Positions 47,004 to 55,493 of a stretch of 64,000 nucleotides of DNA are shown piece by piece. The stretch lies in contig DASWZN010000012.1 of assembly GCA_036404435.1 (NCBI GenBank), positions 6,476 to 70,475 of the forward strand. The letters run 5' to 3'. Below the pieces are notes generated by a model. That model was not told the DNA's origin. It saw only the letters and a list, made by a program, of their open reading frames with translations, and did no database searches. The translations under genes were made by a program, and so were the position numbers. Source of the stretch: DASWZN01 sp036404435 (GTDB lineage: Bacteria; Acidobacteriota; Terriglobia; Bryobacterales; Bryobacteraceae). Numbering within the stretch: position 1 is the stretch's first letter; each line of letters begins with the position of its first letter.

Positions 47004-48017
47004 CTACCGTCGATACGTCTTCGCAAAGCCGTTGCGGCTGTTGGTGATCGTGAAGGACCCGTCGGCGTTGGCGGTGAGCTCGAGCCAATGGCCCTGGCAG
47101 GCCCCGCCTTTCTCCGGGTTGGCGATGTACATCTCCGGGGAGTTGTGTTCCGCGCCCCCAACGAGCGAGTAGTGCAACTGCCACAGGTCTTCGAGACCCG
47201 GCGAGTCTCGCACTACGGTCCAGGCCTTCGGCATGCCGGCCTTCCGGGCGCCGTTGTTCATCACAGCAGCCAGCGGGTGAAGCGCCTCTACAAATGGCGG
47301 GGAGTTCGAAATGTCCATGCCGTGATGGTTGACCAGGTACACGTCCACCGTGCCCAGAAGGTTCATCGGGCACACCAACGCGAGTTCCTTGTTCCACGTC
47401 AGGTCGCCCAGATCGGCGAAGCGGAATTTGCCGTAGCGGAGGATGAAGCCCGCCGACTGCGCGTTTTCGGTTGGATCGGCATCGAGCGGCTTAACCCCGG
47501 CGCACGCGCTGTTCGCCTGCCCGCCGCCGTCGAGCGGCGCTGAGATCGCGGCGCCCGCCGCCGTCACCACTTCCACGTCCAAGCCCCGGAGGGGGATGCG
47601 GTCGCCAGGCTTGACCACCAAATGCTTCGCCTTGGCCACCACCTGGTTGTACGCCGCCTCCAGATCGCGGGCCATTTTATCGGTCTCCGTATTGGGGCCG
47701 TGATCCACGTAGGTGACGATAGGGATCTTCGCCGCGAGTTCCGGGACGCCGCCTACGTGATCCAAATGGTAGTGCGTCAAAAACATGTAGTCGATCTGTT
47801 TGACCCCGGCCAGTTTGGCCAGGGCGACGATCCGCTCCGCTCCGGGTCCCCACTTGCTCGGCCAGCCGGCGTCCACCAGCATCGATTGCCCCGATGGGCT
47901 GACGATGAGAGTGGCCTGCCCGCCCTCGACATCCACGAAGTAGATTTCGAGGCCGGCGGCGCCCGTCAGGGGCAGGGCAGCCAGGAGCAGCACTAAAATC
48001 GAGATCGCCTTGCGCAT
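47004..48017 (-). CDS. Exported metallo-beta-lactamase-fold hydrolase (ComEC-type)
   Basis: Encodes 337 residues from ATG 48017, giving a clean signal peptide (MRKAISILVLLLAALPLTGA); ATG 48077 would add 20 residues before it. The MBL zinc motif reads LTHYHLDHVGG, with D in ADLGDLTWNK and H in NHHGMD supplying further ligands. It resembles the soluble ComEC/Rec2-type MBL branch. The C-terminal 60 residues form an extra beta region. Substrate unknown. Confidence 0.85.
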   Translation of the reverse strand: MRKAISILVLLLAALPLTGAAGLEIYFVDVEGGQATLIVSPSGQSMLVDAGWPSKWGPGAERIVALAKLAGVKQIDYMFLTHYHLDHVGGVPELAAKIPIVTYVDHGPNTETDKMARDLEAAYNQVVAKAKHLVVKPGDRIPLRGLDVEVVTAAGAAISAPLDGGGQANSACAGVKPLDADPTENAQSAGFILRYGKFRFADLGDLTWNKELALVCPMNLLGTVDVYLVNHHGMDISNSPPFVEALHPLAAVMNNGARKAGMPKAWTVVRDSPGLEDLWQLHYSLVGGAEHNSPEMYIANPEKGGACQGHWLELTANADGSFTITNSRNGFAKTYRR

Positions 48018-48093
48018 GGCCGAAATCGTAACATACTGGAAGGTGCGGCGAACGGACAGCCTACTCAAGTCGTACACCTAGTTGAAGGTCGAA

Positions 48094-48540
48094 ATGGCTT
48101 ATTGCTGCCAATGCGGAAACGGCGTTCAGGATACCGACCGTTTCTGCGCCAGGTGCGGAGGTGCACAAGCCGGCGCCAGGCCGGCGTCGGATTTCGCCGC
48201 CAGCTTCAGCCCCCGCACGGCTGCCGTCCTCTGCTACGTGCCCTGGCTGGGCTGGATCGTCTCCATTGTGGTCCTGGCCTCGAATACTTTCCGCCACGAC
48301 CGGACCGTGCGTTTCCACGCCTTCCAAGGCCTCTACCTCTTCGTGGCGTGGTTGATCGTAGAGTGGGTGTTCACACCCCGGGGGTTCTTCTGGATCACCC
48401 CGCACCTGCCCTTGGTCGAAATCATGAAACTGGCTCTGCTGGTCCTCTCCATCTTCATGATGGTTAAGGCAGGAGAAGGCCGGCCGTACGCCCTGCCCAT
48501 CCTCGGCGAGCTGGCCGAGCGTTCGCTCACCGAAAAGTAG
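48094..48540 (+). CDS. Zinc-ribbon plus DUF4870-like membrane protein
   Basis: Encodes 148 residues from ATG 48094. The N-terminus is a zinc ribbon, CCQCGNGVQDTDRFCARCGG, with two CxxC knuckles. A linker leads to three TM segments of DUF4870 type (SPRTAAVLCYVPWLGWIVSI, HAFQGLYLFVAWLIV, KLALLVLSIFMMVKA). Function unknown; common in acidobacteria and related phyla. Confidence 0.78.
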   Translation: MAYCCQCGNGVQDTDRFCARCGGAQAGARPASDFAASFSPRTAAVLCYVPWLGWIVSIVVLASNTFRHDRTVRFHAFQGLYLFVAWLIVEWVFTPRGFFWITPHLPLVEIMKLALLVLSIFMMVKAGEGRPYALPILGELAERSLTEK

Positions 48541-48600
48541 TTTCCGGGGCTCGCGCACTGCACTTGTGGTATATTTATTCAAGCAGGTGCATCTTTAATC

Positions 48601-49602
48601 ATGGCCAAGCACAGAATCGGGATCGTTGGATTCAGGGGATACAGTGGCGCGGAGGCGGTTCGCATCCTGGAGCATCACCCGCATGCCGAGCCTGTGCTGA
48701 TGGAGCACCGCGCCGACACCCAGGAGGCGCCGGCCCTGCCGCCACGCCACCCGGTGATTCCATGCACTCCCGAAGCGGCAGCCGCCGAAGGACTGAGCGC
48801 CGTGTTCCTGGGAACCCCGGCCGAGGCTTCCATGGAACTGGCGCCCGCGATGCTCGAACGCGGCCTCAAGGTGATCGACTTCAGCGGCGCTTTCCGCTTG
48901 CGAACTCCCGACGTCTACCTGCGGTGGTACAAGGCGCAGCACACCGCGCCCGCGCTGCTGGCCGAGGCGGCCTACGGCCTGCCGGAGTTCTGCCGGAGCC
49001 GCATTTCCTCGGCGCGACTGGTCGCCAACCCCGGTTGTTACCCTACGGCGGCCAATCTCGCGATCCGCCCGCTCGTCGAGGCCGGTGTCGTGGACCGCGC
49101 GGCGGGCATCGTATGCGATGCCAAGTCCGGCGTGAGCGGCGCCGGCCGTAAAGCGACCCTCAAGACCAGCTTCTGCGAGGTGACGGAGAACCTCTCCGCT
49201 TATTCGATTCTGGAGCACCGGCACGTCCCGGAAATTCTCCAGAACTCCGGGCTCGAAGAAAGCGAATTATCGTTCACCGCGCAACTGGTGCCCGTGCACC
49301 GCGGCATCCTCGAAACCGTGTATTTCCGCACCGCGGAACGCGACGCCGGAGCGCTGATCGAGATCTATGAAAAACGCTACGCCGGAGAGCCTTTCCTGCG
49401 GATTTATCCGGCCGGCCAAGTCCCGGATTTGCGCGCCGTCGCGCGCACCAATTTCTGCGACATCGGCGTGAAGCTGGATGGGGACACGGGGCGGGCCGTG
49501 GTCGTCGCCGCCATCGACAATCTGGGGAAGGGCGCCGCGGGACAGGCGGTTCAGTGCATGAATTTGATGTTGGGGCTGGCGGAAACGGAGGGCCTGCTTT
49601 GA
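48601..49602 (+). CDS. argC: N-acetyl-gamma-glutamyl-phosphate reductase
   Basis: Encodes 333 residues. Third step of arginine synthesis: NADPH reduction of N-acetylglutamyl phosphate. Rossmann start GIVGFRGYSGAEAVRIL, catalytic C146 in ANPGCYPTA, and LVPVHRGILET are present. A TATATT box is about 30 bases upstream. TGA overlaps the argB start codon (TTGA). Confidence 0.95.
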   Translation: MAKHRIGIVGFRGYSGAEAVRILEHHPHAEPVLMEHRADTQEAPALPPRHPVIPCTPEAAAAEGLSAVFLGTPAEASMELAPAMLERGLKVIDFSGAFRLRTPDVYLRWYKAQHTAPALLAEAAYGLPEFCRSRISSARLVANPGCYPTAANLAIRPLVEAGVVDRAAGIVCDAKSGVSGAGRKATLKTSFCEVTENLSAYSILEHRHVPEILQNSGLEESELSFTAQLVPVHRGILETVYFRTAERDAGALIEIYEKRYAGEPFLRIYPAGQVPDLRAVARTNFCDIGVKLDGDTGRAVVVAAIDNLGKGAAGQAVQCMNLMLGLAETEGLL

Positions 49603-50387
49603 AGGTTCTGGTCAAGCTGGGGGGCACGCTGCTCGATGCGCCCGAGTCGCGGGCGCGGCTGGCCGGCGAATTGGCCGCTGCGGCGCGGGAAGGCGTCGAG
49701 CTGGTGGTGGTCCACGGCGGCGGCAAGCAGATGACCCGCTACCTGGCGGAGCGCGGAATCGAGAGCCGCTTCGTTAATGGCCTGCGCGTGACGACCCCCG
49801 AGATTCTCGATGCGGTGTTGAAGGTGTTTGCCGGCAGCGTGAACCACGAGCTGGTCTCCGCGCTGGTGGCCGCCGGCGCGCGAGCCGTAGGCCTGAGTGG
49901 CATCGACGCCTGCCTGGTGGAGGCCGAACCGCTCGACCCAGCCCTCGGCGCCGTTGGCCGCGTGGTGCGCGTGAACCCGGAACTGCTCCATCTGCTCGTG
50001 GGAAACGGCTACGTGCCGGTGGTCGCCTGCGTCGCCGGCGACCGCCAGGGACACGTCTACAACGTGAATGCCGATCAGATGGCGGTAGCGTGCGCTGCGG
50101 CCTTCGGCGCGGGAATCCTGCTGTTTCTCACCGATGTCCAGGGCGTGATCGGCGCCCAACGCGAAGTGATCCCCGAACTCACCGCAGCGGAATGCGACCG
50201 TTTGATCGCGCAGGGCATCGCAACCGGCGGCATGCTGGCCAAGTTGAACGCCGCTTCGGATGCAGTACGAAGGGGCGTCGACCAGGTTCTGATCGCCCCG
50301 GGCGCCGTTCCAGGCATTATCAAACAAGCCATGGAAAATCAATCAGTTGGGACACGTTTGGTACTGGGGGCCGTACAAGGTGTCTAA
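49599..50387 (+). CDS. argB: Acetylglutamate kinase
   Basis: Encodes 262 residues from TTG 49599, chosen because it overlaps the argC stop and gives the normal N-terminus LKVLVKLGGTLLD. Amino-acid kinase fold with VVVHGGGKQMTRYL, NADQMAVACAA and GMLAKLNAA. Second step of arginine synthesis. The 3' end runs directly into the acetyltransferase gene. Confidence 0.94.
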   Translation: MKVLVKLGGTLLDAPESRARLAGELAAAAREGVELVVVHGGGKQMTRYLAERGIESRFVNGLRVTTPEILDAVLKVFAGSVNHELVSALVAAGARAVGLSGIDACLVEAEPLDPALGAVGRVVRVNPELLHLLVGNGYVPVVACVAGDRQGHVYNVNADQMAVACAAAFGAGILLFLTDVQGVIGAQREVIPELTAAECDRLIAQGIATGGMLAKLNAASDAVRRGVDQVLIAPGAVPGIIKQAMENQSVGTRLVLGAVQGV

Positions 50388-50997
50388 TACTCCTACGGGT
50401 ACTAGAGCTCGATTCCCCGCACCGGGCGTGCCGACCGTCTTGGTCCGCAAGGCTTCCATGGCCGACATTCCGGCGATTCTGGCGCTGATCAACGGGTTTG
50501 CGGCCCGCGGCATCATGCTGCCGCGAACCGAGTTCGAGATGGCTGAGAACCTGCGTGATTTCAGCGTGGTACAGACTGAAGCCCGAGTTTTCGGCTGCGC
50601 CGCCCTCCACTTCTACACTCCCAAAGCTGCCGAGGTTCGGTCTCTGGCCATCCGGCCCGAACTCCAGGGCCGCGGCGCCGGCAAGGCTCTGGTCGAAGCG
50701 CTCGAAGCCGAAGCGCAAGCCTTTGGGGTGGAAGATGTTTTCGCCTTCACCTACATCCCGGATTTCTTCCGGAAACGAGGTTTCACCACCCTAGATCGTG
50801 GCGAACTCCCCCTAAAAGCGTGGAAGGATTGCCTCCGGTGCCCGAAATTCCAATGCTGTGATGAGGTAGCGGTGATCAAGCGCATTTTGCAGGGGCAGAC
50901 GCGGGTAGATGATACCCACATCGGTAGGGAGGCGTATAGCCTCGTTTCCGACGGCAATACGCCCGTTCAGCTTCCGGTTCTCCGAAACCGTCGCTGA
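50380..50997 (+). CDS. argA: Short N-acetylglutamate synthase (GNAT), ArgA-like
   Basis: Encodes 205 residues if GTG 50380 (overlapping the argB stop) is used; TTG 50347 and GTG 50428 are alternatives. The GNAT domain has the acetyl-CoA loop RPELQGRGAGKALVEALEAE and the FAFTYIPDFFRKRGF ending seen in short NAGS enzymes of the mycobacterial type. Context after argC-argB supports synthesis of N-acetylglutamate. The last 60 residues include KDCLRCPKFQCC, a Cys cluster that may bind metal. Confidence 0.85.
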   Translation: MSNTPTGTRARFPAPGVPTVLVRKASMADIPAILALINGFAARGIMLPRTEFEMAENLRDFSVVQTEARVFGCAALHFYTPKAAEVRSLAIRPELQGRGAGKALVEALEAEAQAFGVEDVFAFTYIPDFFRKRGFTTLDRGELPLKAWKDCLRCPKFQCCDEVAVIKRILQGQTRVDDTHIGREAYSLVSDGNTPVQLPVLRNRR

Positions 50998-51087
50998 TGT
51001 TTCTTGGAGATCCCGCGCCTGCCGGCCTCCCGACGGCCCAACGGGGATGCCCGCAAAAAACATCCGCCCAAATCGGCCGTTAATCCG

Positions 51088-51115
51088 TTGGATTTCCCCA
51101 AGCCATTTGTATAAT
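51088..51115 (+). promoter_or_regulatory. Sigma70-type promoter TTGGAT-N16-TATAAT
   Basis: A consensus TATAAT with a good -35 TTGGAT at 16-base spacing, 17 bases before ATG 51133; GAGGGGA serves as ribosome-binding site. The clearest housekeeping-type promoter in the window. Confidence 0.7.
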
Positions 51116-51132
51116 TTAGGATCGAGGGGAAG

Positions 51133-52104
51133 ATGAAAGCTCAGACAGTCGATATCAAGGAATCCACAGGCCGAATCCTCTGCTGCACGATCTTCCGCCC
51201 CGGGGGCAAGAAGCTCCTGGCCAAGGGACATGTGCTCAGCGAGGAAGACGTCCACTTGCTCGAGACCGAAGGTATGGGCCAGGTCTGGGTGACGGAGCTC
51301 GAGCAAGGGGAGATCAGCGAAGACGACGCCGTCATGGCGGTGGCTACGGAAATGGGGTGTGGGTCGCTCGAAATCCGCCTGGCGGCGGGCGGCCGCGCCA
51401 ACCTGTTCGCCACCGAGGATTGTTGCGTGCTAATCGACGACGAGCTGCTGCGGCAGATCAACTGCACCTCGTCGGTTGTGATTGCCACCCTCCCGAACTT
51501 CGGATTCGCGAAAGGCGCGCAACGGATCGCCACGGTAAAGAGCGCGCCATTCGCGGTGGCGGAAGCGCAGCTCGAGGCCGTGCTGATGATCCTGCGCGAG
51601 CGCGGGCCGATCCTTCAGGCGCGGCCGATCCGCAGTCCCGCCGTGGGCGTGCTCTATTCCGACCCCCTCAGCGGCGAGCGGGCGCGGACGCTGTTCGAGA
51701 ACATCATGCGGCAGCGGTTGGAGCGCTTCGGCGCCTCCGCCAATTTCGTGCTCGCCTCGCTCGAAGAGGAAGCCAGCATCGGCCGGGCGCTGCAACACCT
51801 GGTCCGCACCAAGCCGACGGTGGTCCTGGTGGCTTCGACTACGGCCCCGGCCGGCCCGGAAGACGTTGTGGGCCGCGCCTTGGCGCACATCGGCTGTCAC
51901 ATGGAGCGCTTCCTGGCGCCGGTCGAGCCCGGGAACCTGCTGCTGCTGGCTTACAAGGACGACGTACCCATTGTTTCCGCGCCGGGCTGCTTCCGGTCCG
52001 CCAAGCCGAACGTAGTGGACATGATTCTGCCGCCCGTGCTGGCGCGGTATCGGGTCACCGGCTGGGAAATCGCGTGCTTGGGGCACGGCGGGCTCCTGGC
52101 CTGA
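51133..52104 (+). CDS. Molybdopterin-binding (MoeA/Mog-fold) protein
   Basis: Encodes 323 residues. The middle and C-terminal part read as a MoCF-like domain (VGVLYSDPLSGERARTLFEN, TKPTVVLVASTTAPAGPEDV, NVVDMILPPVLARYRVTGWE); the N-terminus is a separate domain of about 125 residues. Proteins of this type bind molybdopterin or help insert the cofactor; a sulfite-oxidase-type gene occurs at 57.3 kb. It is not a full MoeA. Own promoter upstream and terminator downstream. Confidence 0.7.
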   Translation: MKAQTVDIKESTGRILCCTIFRPGGKKLLAKGHVLSEEDVHLLETEGMGQVWVTELEQGEISEDDAVMAVATEMGCGSLEIRLAAGGRANLFATEDCCVLIDDELLRQINCTSSVVIATLPNFGFAKGAQRIATVKSAPFAVAEAQLEAVLMILRERGPILQARPIRSPAVGVLYSDPLSGERARTLFENIMRQRLERFGASANFVLASLEEEASIGRALQHLVRTKPTVVLVASTTAPAGPEDVVGRALAHIGCHMERFLAPVEPGNLLLLAYKDDVPIVSAPGCFRSAKPNVVDMILPPVLARYRVTGWEIACLGHGGLLA

Positions 52105-52159
52105 CAAGCTCCTCCGCTACCTCGGACCGCGACCTCCGAGCGGTCCGCAGGTGCTCCTC

Positions 52160-52195
52160 AGGCCGGGCGCCTCGCCAGCGTCCGGCCTCTTTTTT
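52160..52195 (+). terminator. Rho-independent terminator after the molybdopterin-binding gene
   Basis: AGGCCGG (52160-52166) pairs with CCGGCCT (52182-52188), followed by a run of six T (52190-52195). A second hairpin, CGGACCGC/GCGGTCCG at 52123-52147, lies just before it. Confidence 0.75.
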
Positions 52196-52198
52196 GTC

Positions 52199-52212
52199 GC
52201 TCGTTGCCCGTC
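52199..52212. repeat. 7-nt microrepeat (GCTCGTT-GCCCGTC)
   Basis: Two heptamers of the kind seen at 31217-31244. Confidence 0.5.
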
Positions 52213-52282
52213 GCCTCTGCAGACGGCCTGCTGCCCTAGGCTACTAAACGTCCGGCTCTCTGATATCCTAAGAATCCTCGGC

Positions 52283-52972
52283 ATGTTTATCGAGTCCATG
52301 GGAGGGATGGCGTGCGCGGCAGCGGGGCTGACGGCGTATGCGGTGCGAAGCCGTTCCTCCACTTTCTTCGGCCCTTCGGTTTGGCGCGGTGCCCCCGATC
52401 GCCCCTCCATCGCGCTGACCTTCGACGACGGGCCCAGCGAAGCGACTCCGGAACTGCTCAGCGTGCTCGATAACCACGGCGCGCGCGCGACCTTCTTCCA
52501 GTGCGGTATGCATGTGCGGCGCCTGCCGGAAGTGGTGCGCCAGGTCGCCGCCGCGGGCCACGAGATCGGCAACCATAGCGACACCCACGACCGCTTGTAC
52601 TTCCGTTCCGCCCGGGCCATCTATGACCAGCTCGCGCGGGCCCAGGATTCGATCTCCGAGACCGCCGGGGTAACGCCCACGCTGTTCCGCGCGCCTTACG
52701 GCGCCCGCTGGTTCGGCCTGCGCGCGGCGCAACGAAAGCTGGGCCTCCTGGGCGTGATGTGGACGGCCATCGGAAGAGACTGGAAGCTTCCCGCCCCGGC
52801 CGTGGTCGCGCGGCTGGCGGCCGCCGCCCGGAACGGCGCGATTTTCTGCCTCCACGACGGACGCGGCCCGGCCCGCACCTGCATCGAGGCGGTGGGGCGG
52901 CTCATCCCGGCGCTTCTCGAGAAGGGATACCGTTTCGAAACGGTAAGCGAAATACTATGTCCGAAGAACTGA
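52283..52972 (+). CDS. NodB-type polysaccharide deacetylase (CE4)
   Basis: Encodes 229 residues from ATG 52283; a TATCCT box 13 bases upstream suggests a short leader. All five CE4 motifs are seen: TFDDGPS, NHSDTHDR with the zinc histidines, RAPYGAR, a GVMWTAIGRDWK strand, and FCLHDG. A hydrophobic N-terminus (MACAAAGLTAYAV) may anchor or export it. It removes acetyl groups from GlcNAc-type glycans. Its 3' end overlaps the ACP gene by 16 bases. Confidence 0.9.
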   Translation: MFIESMGGMACAAAGLTAYAVRSRSSTFFGPSVWRGAPDRPSIALTFDDGPSEATPELLSVLDNHGARATFFQCGMHVRRLPEVVRQVAAAGHEIGNHSDTHDRLYFRSARAIYDQLARAQDSISETAGVTPTLFRAPYGARWFGLRAAQRKLGLLGVMWTAIGRDWKLPAPAVVARLAAAARNGAIFCLHDGRGPARTCIEAVGRLIPALLEKGYRFETVSEILCPKN

Positions 52973-53229
52973 CCCAGAGAATTCTGAAGGTGATTGCCGA
53001 CAGCCAGAAGCTGCCGCCGGAGAAGGTGACCATCGACAGCACCTTCGAAGAGCTGGGGATCGACTCGCTCGACGGTGTCAACATCCTCTTCGCCCTCGAG
53101 AACGAGTTCAACGTCAACATTCCGGACGAAGGCGTGCAGGGAATCCGCACCATCCGCCAGATGGTGGAGGCCTTGGACAAGCTGTTCGCGAGCGGGCAGA
53201 GCGAGACGCCGGCGCCGGCGCAGCCTTGA
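52957..53229 (+). CDS. Acyl carrier protein, dedicated (NodF-like position)
   Basis: Encodes 90 residues from ATG 52957. Phosphopantetheine attachment site LGIDSLD with S37; helical ACP fold with an extended Pro/Ala tail (QSETPAPAQP). It overlaps the deacetylase gene by 16 bases and the ketosynthase gene by four, so it serves this operon rather than general fatty-acid synthesis. Confidence 0.9.
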   Translation: MSEELTQRILKVIADSQKLPPEKVTIDSTFEELGIDSLDGVNILFALENEFNVNIPDEGVQGIRTIRQMVEALDKLFASGQSETPAPAQP

Positions 53230-54446
53230 GTATGCCGCGCCGTGTGGTCGCAACGGGCGTAGGTGTAATCTCCGCGCTGGGGCGGAACGCCGCCGAGTTC
53301 TGGCAGGCGCTAGCAGCGGGCCGGCCCGGAATCGGCCCGATGAAACTGGTGAACCCCGCGCTGCTTCGGTTCCAGAACGCGGCCGAGGTCCGCGACTACG
53401 ATCCCGCCGGACATTTCTGCAGCAAGGAAACCGACTTCCTGGATCGCTTCGCGCAGTTCGCGGTGGTCGCCGCGCGCGAGGCCGTGCACGATTCGGGCAT
53501 CGAGTGGACCCCGGAGCTGCGCGAGCGCGCCGCGGTTGTAACCGGCTCCTGCGTCGGCGGCAAGAGCACCGAGGACGAGGGCTTCCGGACCTTGTACGAA
53601 TTCAAGCGACCCCGATGCAACCCGCTGACCATCCCGCGCACCATGGAGAACGCGGGAGCGAGCCACATTTCGATCGAAAACCGCATCACCGGGGCAGTCT
53701 ACACCGTCTCCACCGCCTGCTCCTCGTCGAATCACGCCATCGGGCAGGCCTTCTGGCTGGTTCGCAGCGGCGTCGCCGACGCCGCCATCACGGGCGGCAG
53801 CGAAGCGCCCTTCAGTTACGGACACCTGAAGGCCTGGGAGGCGATGCGCGTCGTATCGCCGGACACCTGCCGGCCGTTTTCGAAGAACCGACGGGGCATG
53901 ATCCTGGGCGAGGGCGGCGCCATGCTGGTGCTCGAGACGCTCGAAGCGGCACAGGCGCGCGGCGCGAAGATCTACGCCGAGATCGTGGGATTCGGGATGT
54001 CCTCCGACGCCCATCACCTCACCCAACCCTCCCTGGAAGGGCCGGCGCGGGCGATGCGCGGCGCTCTTTCGGATGCCGGCATCGCGCCCGAGCAAGTCGG
54101 CTACATCAACGCCCACGGAACGGCCACGCCAGCCAACGACCCCACCGAAGCCGGCGCCATCCGCCTGGTCTTCGGCGCGCACGCGGGGCGCATCCCGGTC
54201 AGCTCGACCAAGTCCATGCACGGGCATGCGCTGGGCGCGGCCGGCGCGATCGAAGCCGTGGCCACCGTGCTGGCGCTACGCAACCGCCTGCTTCCGCCCA
54301 CGGCGAATTTCGAGGAGCCCGATCCGCAGTGCGACCTCGACGTGGTCCCCAACCAGGCGCGTCCCGCCGAGCCCGAATGGGCGCTCTCGAACTCCTTCGC
54401 CTTCGGCGGACTGAACGCGGTGTTGGCATTCCGGCGGTGGCAATAG
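53226..54446 (+). CDS. Beta-ketoacyl-ACP synthase (FabF/NodE-like)
   Basis: Encodes 406 residues from TTG 53226 overlapping the ACP stop (ATG 53232 is the alternative). Decarboxylating condensing enzyme with catalytic C165 (STACSSSNHAIGQ), H297 (NAHGTAT) and H334 (KSMHGHALGAAG). The stretch around Cys, with NHAIGQAFWLVRSGVAD, looks more like NodE-branch KAS enzymes than housekeeping FabF. Coupled to a dedicated ACP and a NodB-type deacetylase, it probably elongates a special acyl chain for a modified glycan or lipid. Confidence 0.88.
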   Translation: MSMPRRVVATGVGVISALGRNAAEFWQALAAGRPGIGPMKLVNPALLRFQNAAEVRDYDPAGHFCSKETDFLDRFAQFAVVAAREAVHDSGIEWTPELRERAAVVTGSCVGGKSTEDEGFRTLYEFKRPRCNPLTIPRTMENAGASHISIENRITGAVYTVSTACSSSNHAIGQAFWLVRSGVADAAITGGSEAPFSYGHLKAWEAMRVVSPDTCRPFSKNRRGMILGEGGAMLVLETLEAAQARGAKIYAEIVGFGMSSDAHHLTQPSLEGPARAMRGALSDAGIAPEQVGYINAHGTATPANDPTEAGAIRLVFGAHAGRIPVSSTKSMHGHALGAAGAIEAVATVLALRNRLLPPTANFEEPDPQCDLDVVPNQARPAEPEWALSNSFAFGGLNAVLAFRRWQ

Positions 54447-54465
54447 GACAGGCCTCCGGCCTGTC
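54447..54465. repeat. Short perfect palindrome GACAGGCC-TCC-GGCCTGTC
   Basis: Starts at the last base of the ketosynthase stop codon and lies just before the convergent vapC stop, where it could end transcription from both sides. Shares its pattern with 39428-39445. Confidence 0.65.
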
Positions 54466-54470
54466 AGCCA

Positions 54471-54911
54471 TCACCCGTGGCTCAGCAGAAGCACACGGCC
54501 GCCCAACTCCCGCGACGCCAGCTCTTTGACGCCGGCATCGAAACTCACCAGTACGCCGTCGCGCTCCATCGCTTGCCAGAGAAGTGCGGCGTCGGTCCAC
54601 TGCCGATGTCCCTGGAGTCTCCCCGCGAGCGCCTTCAGACCGGTCGCCATCTCGCCCTCCAGCGGCCAGAACTCGTGCCCCTCGTGCCGGGTCGCCTCGT
54701 GGACGACGTCAAGTGCGCCAGCCGCGCTCACGGCGCCTTGCGTGACGGCCGGATTCGTCAACAGGCGCAACACCCCGAGTTGCGTGAGCGGGCTCGTCGC
54801 CCAGGCCCGATGGCCCGACTTCGCAAACCAGGCGTGCGCCGCGGCATGACCGTCGTGGCGCCGCCAGACCAGCGCCAGAAGAACATTCACATCCAAGAGA
54901 TGGCGGTTCAT
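54471..54911 (-). CDS. vapC: PIN-domain ribonuclease toxin VapC
   Basis: Encodes 146 residues. Acidic PIN active site: D7 in HLLDVNVLLAL, a central Glu/Asp region, WTDAALLWQAM, and LVSFDAGVKEL. VapC toxins cleave RNA, often tRNA or rRNA. ATG overlaps the antitoxin stop (ATGA). The conserved start, including LDVNVLLAL, resembles the type near-identical in TA-rich soil bacteria. Confidence 0.9.
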   Translation of the reverse strand: MNRHLLDVNVLLALVWRRHDGHAAAHAWFAKSGHRAWATSPLTQLGVLRLLTNPAVTQGAVSAAGALDVVHEATRHEGHEFWPLEGEMATGLKALAGRLQGHRQWTDAALLWQAMERDGVLVSFDAGVKELASRELGGRVLLLSHG

Positions 54912-55132
54912 TCCTCGTCCAGCAGCTCTCGCACGCGCGCGGTGGTCAGCATCGGGAAATCGTCCGGCACGTCGAACACGGGCACCCCGTTGAGCTTCTT
55001 CGTCGCCAGTTGATAGCGGAAACCGCGACGGATCAGTTCCGAGGCAGCTTTTCCCAGGGAGAGCTGGCCGCTCCGCGCGTATGCCTGGACCGCCTTCATC
55101 GCATCATCTTCCAATGCAAGTGTGGTCCGCAT
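54908..55132 (-). CDS. vapB: VapB antitoxin, ribbon-helix-helix type
   Basis: Encodes 74 residues from ATG 55132 (MRTTLALEDDAMKAVQAYAR). The N-terminal ribbon-helix-helix is followed by GKAASELIRRGFRY and a toxin-capping tail VFDVPDDFPMLTTARVREL. Upstream coding in the same frame to 55204 is not used, because the operator palindrome lies there. Confidence 0.88.
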   Translation of the reverse strand: MRTTLALEDDAMKAVQAYARSGQLSLGKAASELIRRGFRYQLATKKLNGVPVFDVPDDFPMLTTARVRELLDEE

Positions 55133-55147
55133 GGCATTATGATGCCA
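55132..55147. promoter_or_regulatory. vapBC operator palindrome
   Basis: TGGCAT-TATG-ATGCCA is a perfect six-base dyad touching the vapB start codon; a TTGACA -35 lies at 55168-55163 on the minus strand. VapB-VapC complexes usually repress their own promoter at such sites. Confidence 0.6.
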
Positions 55148-55185
55148 CTGTCGTGTCTTTGATGTCAACAGAGGCGAGCTGCTGC

Positions 55186-55344
55186 TTAATCTCCTTTCAG
55201 GCACTCTGCACCCAGAGGGTCAAGATCGGCAGTGTAGCGAGGGAAACCGTGAAAGGCGACCGCGAACGCGCCGACCACCAGATACTCAACTTCGTTCGAG
55301 TTCAATAGTTCGAGAAACTCGCGCCAGTCTTTGTTCAGCGGCAT
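55186..55344 (-). pseudogene. Truncated MNT-type nucleotidyltransferase
   Basis: An ORF of 52 residues starting ATG 55344. It reads REFLELLNSNEVEYLVVGAF, then AVAFHGFPRYTADLD, the classic start of MNT/AbiEii-like nucleotidyltransferases with the DxD metal motif, and stops nine residues after DLD. A complete gene would be several times longer, so only the first quarter or third is left. Overlaps the 64-residue gene upstream by 59 bases. Confidence 0.75.
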
Positions 55345-55480
55345 CGGGGTGACGGCTGTCGCGGAGTCCGATAAGAATGTTCAGGCGCTCTTCGGGGGAC
55401 ATCGCCGCGTCGGAACGCGCGTCGGCCTTATCGGCGTCCTCGAAGCTCGCAGATACCCTCACCGTCTTCTCCACGTTCAT
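55286..55480 (-). CDS. Small partner protein of a nucleotidyltransferase module
   Basis: Encodes 64 residues (ATG 55480; central motif SPEERLNILIGLRD; C-terminal LARVSRTIELERS). Small proteins with SxxERLxIL and a final VxRxIELxRS recur directly upstream of MNT-type nucleotidyltransferase genes. Here its partner is truncated, so the pair is probably inactive. Confidence 0.6.
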   Translation of the reverse strand: MNVEKTVRVSASFEDADKADARSDAAMSPEERLNILIGLRDSRHPDAAEQRLARVSRTIELERS

Positions 55481-55493
55481 ATTATAGTCCGCC

